NCBI RefSeq assembly: GCF_002865645.1
Contig: NW_020194559.1
Location: 186,001-250,000, forward strand
From: Hyaloscypha bicolor E
Lineage: Eukaryota > Ascomycota > Leotiomycetes > Helotiales > Hyaloscyphaceae
DNA: 64,000 bases
Reading direction: 5' to 3'
The notes under the pieces are model-generated. The model had not been told where the DNA came from. It saw nothing but the letters and a program-made list of their open reading frames with translations, and did not search any database. This document shows, in pieces, positions 44,260-56,475 of the stretch (positions within the stretch are counted from its first letter, which is position 1; every line of letters begins with the position of its first letter). The position numbers and the translations under genes are program-made.

Positions 44260-47200
44260 GGTGGACCTTCAACACGATCACCGCCTCCAAAAAGAGGCCC
44301 ATTGTGACGGCGACTACTCCTCCCCCCAGAGAGCGACTTGCTGCCCAATGCAAGCAACAAGGCTATTATGATCGCCTAATTTGTGTGTGACAATAGGGGA
44401 GGCCGGGATCAGTTGGCCCACACCATCTTCCAAAAGACCCGAGCCAGTGATATTCTTACGCGATTAACTACCCGCCAGTTACACTTCTACTCTATTGCAA
44501 GGCTGTCGTTCCTTCTTTTCACGAGTTTTCAAAGGGTTTGAGATGGTTGTTGTGGAGATATACGACGTGGAGACTAATGCACGCAATCTAAGGGACGGGC
44601 CGAGGGGGAAAGCTTGCTGGGATACAGCGCTGGGGAGTCGCTCTTATATAGACAACGCCTGCCCAACGTGCTGTGCGGGCTGCTGCTTTTGAGCATTATT
44701 GGGTCCACTACCGATGGTGTGACAAGGCTTGAGCGATTTACGACCTCACTCATACCAGCATTTTCACGCTGGAGAACAACGAATTTCGAATTCGACTTTT
44801 TTAGTTAACTGATTTTGCTGTTCCTGGTCGTCTATATAAGTGAAATCATTTTTTCGAAGAAAATTCTAGCAAACTCTAGAAATTCATTGATCTGCGCCGC
44901 CCAAGTACGCCAAATTCAGTCCCAAAACCAACGTGAACCGCCTTGAAATCGATTTCTGCCCACTGAAAAATTATACATTATGCATTTTCCGCTTCCATGA
45001 CATGCTCATCCCACAGCCTGGCATTATATTCAACTCCCGCTTCACCCAGATGCTCCCGTGGAACCAGAGGTATCAACTGTCGGCGGCCATCTGACTGGCG
45101 GGTCCTGTGCCGCGTCAGTAAATATGGACTTAAGATCGGACATGTTTCCTTACGGGTTCCTCCTGTCCTCCAGCAATCTCTGCATATTCGAGCTTGGCAT
45201 CCGACATCTCCTTTGATCAATGCAGGCTTTTCTCTTTGAAGGCGCAGATTTACTCCCAGTTCCGTCTGCACGACGGTGCCTTTCCCCAATTTCCTTTTGT
45301 CAGAACCTCCTATTAAAAGGGTTCGACCAGGAGTTATGTAGCGAATGTGTTAACTGTTGGGAAGGCAGTCGATCCCCAGTCTAGTAGACTGGTCAGCTAC
45401 GCTTCTCAAAGGGTGTTGAGTGTGGATTGAAAGACATACCAAGATGTATCTTGAAAACAGTGGCTCGAGGTTGACGCGTCGAGATCGCGAGTTGAAACCC
45501 CCACCAGTTCGAACGCCGGGAGCCTCAGCATGCAGAGCTATTATCCCAACATCAAGAGTCGAGCAGGGAGTGAGGTGCTGTGGAAACGACCGTCAAGTGA
45601 GGATGCGGTGGATTGACAGAGGTTGACGGTTCAGGGCGGCAAAAATCGAGACCGAACGAGGGGTCGGACCTCCAGAAAATGAGCCGCATAGGGTACCCTA
45701 TGCTGACTCGACATGCACCGCTGTGGACCGAACCAGTTCCTCGGGTTCGTGATTGGCGTGGGAGCAAACATTTCAACTGGTTCCAGAGGTGCAGGAAACA
45801 AGCCGGAAGCCCAATGATAGGCCCCACAGGTATTAGACGGATCGAAGCGTTCTCGAAACCAAGAGTCAGTATTTGCCGGTCGGAAGCTCAACGCAGATGC
45901 TTGCAAAGGCTGCTCTCGGTATCGACCCTGGCCCAAGAGTATGAAATGCTTGATATCGCGGGCCATCTTTTGTCTGAGCGGTGTGCTGCAAGGTAGCATC
46001 GGGCGCTGCAGGGAGTACTCCAGATCGCCTGCACGCGCCTCGGATCTCAAAATAACAGGAGCGGGAAGGACTCACAAAGTGGGGCACAGAATGGGCAAGC
46101 CATGAAAAAGCTGGAGTGACCCCGTAAGACGCCGTGATCAGCAGACTGAGGAGGCTTTTTGGCGTCAGGGCCCCATGTTTTGGCTAACGAACACCCCCTG
46201 TAGCCCCTCCTCGAGGCCATGACACAATCCGGTATCGTTGAGCCTCAAGACTGCCGTCCCATAATAAAACGGGGATGCGCGGTTGTAGATGTTTGCTCCT
46301 TCAAGTATGTAAATTCGAACAACACTCAAGTCAAGGAAAGTTCCTGTCGGTAACTGGTACCCTGGGCGAGTATCCCCAGACGAGTGCGGAAACATCAAAG
46401 AAAATATGTGGGCTGCCTGGTTTACAAGCTTCTAAACCGATCGTCGGCCACAGATGCCTTCCGAGCAGTCTCAGGCGTTGCACGATGAAGAAATACATTG
46501 AGAGATACGAGGAGATATGGCCAGCGTCATGTTCTTTCTGTCCGAACGATACGAGATCTCCTCAAGCCCGCAAGCCTCCGTTGAAATTCAATCAAAAACT
46601 CTCAATTCTTGCAGTCATACACAATGTTTTTCCCTCGAAAAGATGAAGTAGTCACCGAACAACTTTCTCTTCAACCCCTTTTCTGTGAATTCCTGATATT
46701 GCACAATATCAAACAAGTCAACACGAGGTTCTCCACCAGCCGGAGTCCCGATTGGCTCAGCTCCCGACTGTGGATTTGTAGTGCTTGGACCACACCCGGC
46801 GCATTTCCAGCAAGGATTTGCTGAGAGAGACACGATGCTGGGCGCCACCAGATAGGCCAACTATGGCTGCCAGCTCACTGAGCAGGAAGAGGGCGACTGC
46901 ATAGATGGGAAAGCATTGCGGATACTGAACGCTGATATCTTTCGAGCTCGCGAAACCTGCCAAAAACAGAATAGAATTGAATCACGACTTTTGCGGTTCG
47001 CACTGGTCCGACAGAGTGACGAGCAAGGCAACTACCGGTAGATGGCCCTGTCTTCCAAGCGACTCGTCCGCATCGTTCTTGTCACGACTGTTGTTGATTA
47101 TATTCTCATATTGATGGAAAATCGCCTTCTCCTGAAGGGGCCCGCCATTCTTTATACACAGGCGATGCTGCTATAAGCCTTGGGCAGAAGCACTTGCCGA

Positions 47201-50200
47201 AGTGGAAACCCGAAGAACCCCCACAGGGAAGGTCGCGGCGGTTGTCTCGGTCGAAAAAGCTTGTGTCGGTGGTTGAGGGATTTCTCTTTGCGACCTCCCG
47301 ATGGAGACGTCGTTGCGTTGATTCTGGATTATTGGCTTGCCGCGGTACGCTGCTTTGCTTGTGTGCCGTCGTCGACGACCTGCATTCCACTGGGTATCAT
47401 GTTGAAGGCAGATGCATCACGCTCGATATGGAGGAATGCCAACGAGGCTTTGTCAGGACACGCAAGATAACCGCCCGAGCTGCATATCAAGTTACGTTTC
47501 TTCGATCATGTCGATCTCATGGGCTTCCGATTCCGCCTTTGCGACTTGGTCGATGTGTATTCGTTGGGTGCCAGCAAGAAAGATACGCAGGTGAAAGAGA
47601 CAACAAACCTCGCTGGCCTCGTCAAATTCTGCAGTACAAGCCTCTGCCTTAGTACTCATTGATGCCTCGGCAACCCATGCAGCCATGCTAGACTTGGAGC
47701 TGAAATGGGGTAACAGGGCACATTGAAATTACCCCAAACTCGGGCAAGGTGACCCGGCTTCCCCTAACCTAGGGTGAGCCAATACCAACATCAAAATTAT
47801 TGTCACATTATTCAACCGCCTATCAGCTCTGAATGAGTGGCACAAAGAATCGGGCAAGTTCGAAGTCTTTGCTTTTTCAAAATGTCTTAAGACACGAGGC
47901 AATCTATTTGAAACTCGAAAGGGCCAGATATATGATGCATTAAAGACATCCGAACATAACAAACACCGGGTAGACGACTACTTCTTGACGTTGTTGGGTC
48001 CGTCCTTGGACGCGATCATACAAAAGGCCTACTATTTCACGGCGTTTGCCAGCGGGCCTGATCCAGGGATGATCCGTTTGCGAGCACCCAGTGCTACCTT
48101 GCACTGCCCTCTCCTGATGCTTACCACTCCTCGTCGCACTCATCAAGCAATCGGATCTGTCCCGGGTCTGGAAAGATTTTGGAATCCAGAATCAGGGAAG
48201 GTTTCTTGGACCAATTACGTACGCTTCCTTCACTCCTGAAGGAACCTTAGTATCTGATCAACACCCGTGTGCAGCGCCACTTTGTGCAATCGAGGTATTA
48301 TTTAGAGCAGCTCCTCTACTACTCGGATTGGAAGACTACATTGTCCATTCTACGAATACTTCTCACCCGACTTTAGGGAACTCTACTTCCCAGCCGCGCT
48401 TCACCGACACCGAGGGTATTCCTCAATGCCATGTTGTGGAGTAGATACGTATTCGACGGGAAAAAGCGCTTTCCGTTGGGATGACTTTACCTGGCGTATG
48501 CTTTACTTCCTGGCAGGATCTATGCAGAATGCTCGGTTGTGTTGACATGCACAACTTCCTGGCTGGTCAGCAACATTCATCGAATTACAGGTAACAAGAT
48601 CCTCGACAAGTCCACTAAAGCTACGAACGACGTGAAGCTAGCTGTACACCAAATCGTCGACGTTCTTAATTGCAAACTCGAGGTGCGAACTCAGACAGGA
48701 GACTCTACAAATACCCGAGCTTTCCAATCCTTCCCCTAGAGAACAGATCTTTTCGGGCATCTCTTTGGAACATTTCAACACCACTTTTTATTCACAGGAC
48801 GCCCAGTGAATGTCCAGCTGTGCCTTCAACTTGCCATGAGTTGTACTACAGGCTTGGCCGTGGACGAGCTTGGTAAACGTTCCATCTCGAATACCACGAT
48901 CTCGAGCCCACCCAGACACTTCGAGTTAGTCCCACCATATTCAAAGAACCACTCTTGTAGTATCTTTGGCTAACGGATCTACTTGCTGAAGGTCGAACTT
49001 TCTTCCGAACCTTCCCACCTCTTGACTGAATCTCAATCCAACTCTACCACGAGTACGAAATTGTTTGAGCAGTCGAGTGGAACGAGCTCCCACAGGGGCA
49101 CACAGAATAGCCCAAGCTGGGGGGAGATTTATTTATTTTCGAATGGCTGACATACAAACGTTGTTATCGTTGCATGATTCTTGAGCGCCGCCGAGTATAA
49201 CCTCAACTTCGATCCCTAACTCCTCGGATGTCCATCCACGAAACTCTACAATGTTACTCGGAATACACACCACACGGATTTAAAGACAACGCGATACAAG
49301 GGGCTAAACATAGATGACGTCCAACGGAAGAAATGTAAGAAGAGCAAGTGTGGCAGATTCTATTTCTACCCCAAATCGGGCACCATCCCTCCATGTTTGA
49401 ACATCAAAGCTACAAAACGCCTTTTCCACTTGATCTTTGCCAGGATATGGTTGTTAAGAAGTTGGAATAAGCAGAGCGCCATCCCACAACACCACACTCA
49501 CACCTCCTTGTTCCTGTGAACCCCGACCGCCCACTCCAAGCTTGTTGATCTGCATCAACATTAAGAAGTCACCATGACATGCATCTCCTTGGCAGCACAA
49601 CTATCAACGCTCTCAAGATCCAAGTCCATACGAAATATGGTACGCCAGTCAGAATTCCAGCACTCTTAGCCACCTCGATCATCAACCGATATCGAGTTCG
49701 ATTAGGAATCCGACATCCTCACCTCCATACCTGCAACCGGTCCAGCTTTCACCCAGCCGGCCGGGAACATACAAGACAGCTCTTTCTTTAGCATGGATAA
49801 CTACTCTCCTCACTTCCGCAGAGCAGCAATCTCGAAGCGACCTCCTCGCCGATACGAACGTTTCAACTTCGACAGTTTACTCGTTGGGCAATTCCTTGAC
49901 TAAAAGAGTCAGACTTCTTCAACGCCTACACTGATCTGCAAATGATGTGCTAGGCGTGCATATGAGAGTTCTTGGAACGATAACATCAAGGAATACTATG
50001 GGTTGTGAAGTGTTCTGAGGAGACGTTCAATTGCCCCTACAGCAGCCGGATGCTTTCAAATGGATTGCCGTCTCCAAGCTGACAATATTGAGTATAGGGA
50101 CTCTTGCGGAATAGGGCTTGTTTCCATATTACCCATTGGCATCGTTCCCTCCTCCAAAAAGCCGACTTTTTCAAAGGCAATCCAATGTTCAACCTTCTAG

Positions 50201-52525
50201 CTTCACCGCTTCTGGTCACGACGCCAAACCTCCCGCGGAATAGCATGGGGAAATGATTTGGGGCAAGAGACATAAAGTGAGACTTGTTTGAGAATACAGC
50301 CACACTCTGCAAATAACGGCCCAAGGATAAGACTCTGCTTGGGTGTTTCGATCAATGTTGTGCAATCCCTCCCTCGCTACCCTACCTACCCCTTTTCTCC
50401 CCTGGCGACACTAACTCCCAACTTTGAGGAAGCACCCAAACATCCAACCACCTATGGAGACCAATGCAGGTACCTGAAGGCACAGGGACAAGTGTCATGC
50501 TCTCTAAGGTCCGAGACAGAACATTTCCGTCTCGAGGATGACATCATCGCGAAGTTTTCTGTGTGTCTCACGGCTCTCTTCTTCATTTCTAATAGTACTC
50601 TTGATCCCCATTCTACCTGCATCGACTGAAATGTCGTTTTTGTTTTCAAAGTTCTGTTCCTTTCTTTATTTACGATTCATTGGGACAACTTTCTAGTTAT
50701 TACCCAGAACGCTGCAGCTGGAAAAGGTGATGCCCTCGCATGGGTTAACATGGAGTACCTCTGCAAAGGAGTTGGAGTTGTAAAAGATGTTGACGTGATT
50801 GAGTTCGGCATAGAGATAATACATGCTATGAAGCTTCGTGTGTTTGACCTTTGTTTGCAGTGATCGTAGATGGTGAGGAAGTTGAGTAGTTTTCCATGAT
50901 GGAAGTAATGGTGATGCGGTGTTGATGCGGGTTATGTTCTCTTGAACATACCGAAACCTTTTAGAGTTTCGATGTATGCATATCCGGTTGGCATATATTC
51001 AGATTTTCTACCCTACAAATCTTTACTCCTAGTTAACAGAAAGATTGTAAATTGGAGAATACTTGCTGTTGACAAAGGTTTCCTCATGTATACAAGAAGC
51101 ATGCATAAATACATCTGCCCATGATCAGAGGAACTCGGGTTCTCAATTTCCCCCCTCCCTGCTTTTTATATGATATTTTGTCTTGAAGTATTAATAACGG
51201 AAAGCCTGCATGCTAAAGTGATGTATTTGTGTCCCCTTAAATAGCCTCCAAGATAAAAACCAGGCTGGTAAGTACATTGACTGTCATTTTAGCGTGTATT
51301 TAGCGTCCCGAGGCTGGAAAAGATCTGTATGTCCCAAGACTTCGCCATTCTCATCCCCTTTTCTCTTGTCAACACACGTTCTTCTGGTAGGGTCCAACAC
51401 CACCTTCAACCAATAAATAGAGAAGCTACTCAGACGAAAACAACCTTGTTCCGTCCCAACCTTCCAAACAAACCAATCTCTGTAAGTAGGATGTTGTATT
51501 CGGGATGTCAACAGAGATCGAACTGATGTGGTACTCCGCAACCGCCATCAAGACGAAGTAAGTTGAAACTGCAAGACCAGATGATACCACAGTGCTAACT
51601 ACATTGACAGCAATAACTGGGTGTACATTTAACTCTTGTCTTATCTATGAATGAGGTTGACCAGATAAAAAGTGCAAGTGGCGCTCGGAACTGTTGTGCC
51701 TCCCTGGCATGTGTTTTGCTCAGGTAATGCAGGCCTGCCCTCTTCTTTACGCTAGTCACCACTTTTAATTTTTCCGCAAATGCCTCGTATGGGTACTGAG
51801 TCACCTGGCTGAGATCGACCTCGGTTTTGATCCCTCTCATTGCTTCCTCGAATATCTCTACCGTCGGGAATCCGTTATGAACTTCCCACGCACCCGGTCT
51901 CTTCCAATCGTACTTTGGTTATGCTAGCCTCACCGCTGCACAGCAGCATCAAATGGAAGCCGTCTCGAATAACATCGTATTTGGCATCTAGTATGTTATA
52001 GTATATCATCTTGAGAAAAAAAGAGGGATTTGTTTTCTCACTACGTGATGCCCCCCCTTTTTCTTCTTCGCAACAATTATCAACAGGGTCAGCCTCGCAT
52101 CCGCCATGTCCACTCTCAGGGCGCGGTTGCGACTACTGCTGTCTTCAGACATAAGCCGTAATCTTTTCCCATGATGTCCTTGGGGCTTCTTGACCTCCCC
52201 GAATTGTCTAATTATTTTGGGACTTGTCTTGTCTTGTCTTGTCTTGTCTTGTCTAGCCCAGTGTACTGGACTGAACTGTACATCTGTATGCTAATTGTTT
52301 ATATAGTGAGCATTCCTGCCCACCCGCCTTCCCACGGGTGCTGCAACCTTTTTGCTGCAGGAGGGTATCGTGCTGACTGGGGTTTCGTTGCGCGTAGGTT
52401 TATTTCATTATTTTGACTCTGCAAGCGATTGGTCTTGCCAATCTCAGATCTTTTGAATGATGTCATTTGTGGCTATTGGATTCCAATGATTCGCAATTCC
52501 TGGGTCATTGATATACTGACATACC
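44260..52525. other. 8.3 kb gene desert of normal base composition
   Basis: No intact gene is supported. The best open frame (47194-47652, 152 codons) has no domain and overlaps antisense frames. Minus-strand pieces at 46615-46963 (ALFLLSELAAIVG, LSANPCWKCAGCG) look like a frameshifted cysteine-containing remnant. A (CTTGT)6 microsatellite lies at 52223-52252. Confidence 0.45.
52223..52254 (+). repeat. CTTGT microsatellite
   Basis: Six perfect tandem copies of the pentamer followed by a partial copy. It lies about 270 bp upstream of the mini-exon gene at 52526. Confidence 0.95.
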
Positions 52526-53192
52526 ATGCCCGCCAACGCGTTTTTCCCTCCTCTCGCACGTAGGTTCTCTCGCCTCCCGACATCCCTGGAGAATGTTGCC
52601 AATTGACGGGGGACGTCCAAGGCTAACTCTCACTCCATAGCTCCTCCAGCTCCGGCCCCACCCGCTGCTGGTAAGTGTCAGTTTATCTCAATGTACCCCT
52701 CATTCAAAGGACACTGCATGCTGACCTTTTCTAGCTCCTCCCGTCGCCCCGGCAGCCCCGGCAGCCCCTGCCCCAGCTCCCGCCGCAGTTGGTAAGACCC
52801 CATCCTTCAATGGGACATATTCAGATCGGTATACCACTCAATTAGGTACATTTGACTAATAGTTTGTAGCCTCTGCTCTTGCCCGTGGTGTTCGTGGTGC
52901 AAACCTCGGTGCTGGTAAGCTTACTTTCTATTTAGACTTGCAATCAACTCATGTCCATGTTTTCCCTCATCTGGGATATTTCCAGAACTCTGAAGCACTG
53001 GGGCCGATTCCTGCTGAATGTCCTTCGGAATCGCGAAAAATGGAAAGATTGGCGTTCAAATGCTGACTTTTGTTTTTAGACGATGACGACGATGATGACG
53101 ATGGTGATGACGACGGCGAAGATGAGGAGGACGAAGGTGATGAATATGTTTTCGTCCCACCGTGGACCTTTCTCCCCAAAAAGGCAATTTAA
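52526..53192 (+). CDS. Mini-exon gene: Pro/Ala-rich protein with acidic tail
   Basis: Five short exons (52526-52559, 52641-52670, 52735-52791, 52870-52914 and 53080-53192) join in frame to 92 residues. All four introns are phase 1. The middle exons are 30, 57 and 45 bp, all multiples of three, so any could be skipped without frameshift. Introns (81, 64, 78 and 165 bp) mostly have strong GTAAG donors and TAG acceptors. The product starts MPANAFFPPLA, continues with Pro/Ala repeats (APPVAPAAPAAPAPAPAAV) and ASALARGVRGANLGA, then an Asp/Glu run and a hydrophobic end, YVFVPPWTFLPKKAI. There is no signal peptide. I recognise no family. The consistent phasing argues it is a real gene despite low complexity. 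Confidence 0.6.
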
Positions 53193-54087
53193 TATTTCAA
53201 ATGATTCCTGGGCGTGGCCACCCTCTACCCTCCAAATGGAAAGATGTATTTGCTTCTCGTCTGATTAGTTCTTTGGAATATGACGATTACCGTCCCCATG
53301 CCGCTTTTATTGACTTGACAGAAAAGGCAATAGAAACGAACGAAGAGATAAGTGCTTCTTGATTCCATTTTTATGAATGCCCAGCTGACCTTCTGTTCTC
53401 GAGATTTGCCGATACAGCAGTTCGAACCTCAAAGTATCGCGGCGAGCTGAAGTATTGGGGCCAAGCTTACCTTGGTGTCGAGACCGAATGTAAAATTTCG
53501 AAAGTACAAGCTCGATTGAAATAGAGAACTCGCGAAGTTCAACGACACAAAACGAGATGTAGACCTCGAAAGTACGCGCGGGACTGGAACAATGGAATCG
53601 CGAAGCTTGAGGTAATCGACGAAGTTGGAGAGCTGCAGGGTTCGAAAGTACTGGCAGCAACTGGCTTGAGCTGGAACATTCGAAGTCGAAGAGAGAGAAC
53701 GAGGACAGGGGGAGGGGGGGTCTAGGGAGGTGGGAGAAGCATTGGCCATCCGACGGCATGGCGTGAAGAGAGATGGCGGGGATTCTCGATACCTGGCGGG
53801 GCAATGGCAGAGGTTAAGTACCAAGGAAGGGTGACGTGGAGAGAGGAGAGCCATGACATGGGGCGGATGGTGGAAATGGGTGCAATGACGGAGATGAATG
53901 GGCGAAGATGAATAGGAGAAAGAAGGTTCTACACAAGCACAACAGAGGATTGAATGTACACAAGAAAGAAGGCGTAATGACGAGAAGATAACGGACAACG
54001 GACATGCAATGTTTAAATCAGGATCCAAATAGTAGAGATTTATACAGCAATGGCGCGCCCACATACCTTCTTCTACGCTTCCGTTTC
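53193..54087. other. Spacer with short repeats
   Basis: TCGAAAGTAC-like words recur near 53499, 53568 and 53643, each with TCGCGAAG or GAACT nearby, as a diverged roughly 70 bp tandem unit. The long minus-strand frames here are Ser/Pro-rich, lack domains and are treated as chance. Confidence 0.35.
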
Positions 54088-56475
54088 TCAACCTCTCAAG
54101 GAAGAGCCATCCAAAACTTCAGCAGTATGCGTCCCCAACCCCGCCAACGGATCCCACCTCGACACAGCCGTAAACCCAGCGTTCCCACACCCGGGGTTAC
54201 TCCCTTCTTGATATCATTCAGCGCGCTCGGATTAGCAGACAGCACCGGATTGGTACTCCGACCGGCTTCTTACCAGCAGTGATACGTGCTTCATTGATAA
54301 GCGTAATAATACTTCCCACTGTTGGCGCCGCTGCTGAAGCCAAATAGATAATGGCCAATGCCGTCCACTGCTGTGAGATGCCATGCTCTGTTGCAGAGAT
54401 ATCAGGGATCCCGCGAGTTTTTCCGGAGGCGTCGCAGCTAGGTCTAGCAGCATATATTCGCGGTCCGGATGGGAGTGGAGGGGACGTACAGAGTGGTAGA
54501 GTACTTCGGCATGTGGCTCTTGAAATACCTTGCCACAGCAGACGATTGACAACTCAGCAGCGTAAAGTTATTGCTGAAACCACCACCAGAGTAGATGGTA
54601 GTTTCGCACGCCACTTCCGCAGCTGTGATCGCAGCACCAGGAATGATTTGCGTTGCTCCGACAGAGGTTATGTATGGGCGAGGACGGGTTGAACCCTCCT
54701 GCTGCACCGGCGGCGTCGAGAACACCACAGGCGCAGCCGACATATGTGCAGCATATTTTGCCATTTCCGCGACCTCATAGTCGCCGTTACTAACGACGGT
54801 GGTTACGCCTCGGAGACCGAGCTTCATCCATCTGAGAAGAATTTAGCTGGTCATTACCGATTATGAATTAGTTTCTTACACATTGCATTGGCGGTTCATA
54901 CAAGCAACAGGAAGATTTCCTTCGTTGCCTGCCTAAGAAAATGCAAATAACTGACGCTTGTGTGAAAATCCCACAGGCTTTCGGCCCTTTGTATCTGCCC
55001 ACAGCAGGTTCTGGATAGACCGAATCACTGAGGAAGTTAGGAAAGCAGCTCAAGTACTCCGAAAATAGATTCAACTCATAGTCCCGCGACGTTTCCGCCT
55101 TGCCTAGGTACAATGGCTGATGTCGAGGGCGTCCAGGAAAGGGTTGAATGAAGCACCAACACCTTCTACTAAGTCTCCGCCTTGGTATAAAGTCACCTTT
55201 TGTGGATACACTACAAACTGTTAGTGATGGTCTTTGGCATGGCCGAGGGAGAGAATGTGCCAAGTGCTATTGCATATTCAAGATCGAGGTCAGACTCTCC
55301 GTTGTAGTAAAGGCTCTCAGCTATTTGCTGCAGCGTTCTACCATCGATAGAGGCCAGAGTCCAGGCAGATCCCTGTGGTACATTGATAGATAGATAGTGG
55401 TAAAACAAGCCAAGATCGCTTTGGATCTGCGCCTAGGCACTTGTGTGAATTGGCCGTGCAAAAGCAAAAATTGCACTCACATTAGGTGCTTGCTCATGGA
55501 TTCCGAACGAAGATCCGCTCAGGTCAGAAGAATTCTCAACTCGATCAAGGGGCCATACTTGGCCATCGAATAGATCGGGAAGCCAGAAAGACCCCTCAAC
55601 AATCCGGAGTAATATACGAACTGCAGTATGATAACGCTGACGAGGAAGCTCCTGGTTTCAGAGCGACATAAGGTGTCAATGGAGCTTCGCCTCCGGATTT
55701 GCGACCCCCGCCACCGGAGCCTAGACATAAGGAGTCAGCATCGCTCATTCCAAAAGGCAGAATCGAGAATGTATACTGATATTGAAAGGAGGAGCAGATT
55801 CACCACCATGTTTCGTTTCAAGAGACGAACCTTCCTTCTCGGCTCCGGATCCGCGAAGAATACGTCGAACCCAATAGCGGGCGTGATGAAGTCAATGTGA
55901 GCCTTGATTTCGACGGGAACCCTGTACTCATCACAAGCAAGATGAGATTTCTTTGTTTCGGAGTGCTCATAGACCTTGATACTGTCAATGTCGTGAAACT
56001 TCTTCTTGAAACAACAAAACGCTCACTTTATATTTGGTTTGCAGCAATGCTTCGGCTTCTCCAATTGTCGAACTGAACAGGATCCAGCTGGAACCTTTCG
56101 AGATCGAAAGACGGGCTTGTTTAATTCCGTGACTTGAGAGCCATTCCTTCATGGCATTGAGCGTCTCAACAGTCGAGGCAAAGACCTCAACAATCGGTGT
56201 TGTCGCCCTCGATTACTCCCTTTTGAAGTTCGCAGCGTACCTGTTCTGGTGCTGGTTGGATCCAAAACATCCATGAGGAAATCATGGCCTTTGTGTATAT
56301 TCTGCTGTGTCAAGCCGATAGAAATAGGGAGGGGCGTTCTCCTGTCAAGCTTGACATCACCTGGGAGCCACCTTGGGTCTTCAACTTGACGCTTTTCATG
56401 GACAGCATAGCTTGCCGTCGGTGAGAAAGAGACTGATGACAAAAGACCTGCAACGGCGATGAAGGAGAGTCTCAT
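54088..56475 (-). pseudogene. Sedolisin (S53 tripeptidyl-peptidase) pseudogene
   Basis: S53 enzymes are secreted acid serine-carboxyl peptidases. The ATG at 56475 starts a signal peptide and a pro-domain (WLPGDVKLDRRTPLPISIGL). Further pieces appear in order: ETLNAMKEWLSSHGIKQ, ALSYCSSYITPDC, GSAWTLASIDGRT, NGESDLDLEYAIAL (containing the acidic catalytic residues), KLGLRGVTTVVSNGDYE, PYITSVGATQIIPGA, TIYSGGGFSN and SIITLINEARITAGKKPVG, down to a WDPLAGLGTHT end. They lie in changing frames with in-frame stops, for example a TAA in the pro-domain and a TGA after ITPDC. Introns survive in part. The nucleophile region reads YLASAAAP rather than the usual GTSAS. The gene is full length but dead. 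Confidence 0.8.

Noticed and set aside
47194..47652. 152-codon plus-strand frame
   Set aside because: No ATG-supported gene model or domain; both strands are partly open here.
53429..54091. Minus-strand 220-codon frame and overlapping 165-codon frame
   Set aside because: Ser/Pro-rich without domain, several overlapping frames open at once, and the stretch contains short DNA repeats; treated as chance.
55628..55900. Plus-strand 90-codon frame
   Set aside because: Antisense shadow of the sedolisin pseudogene.
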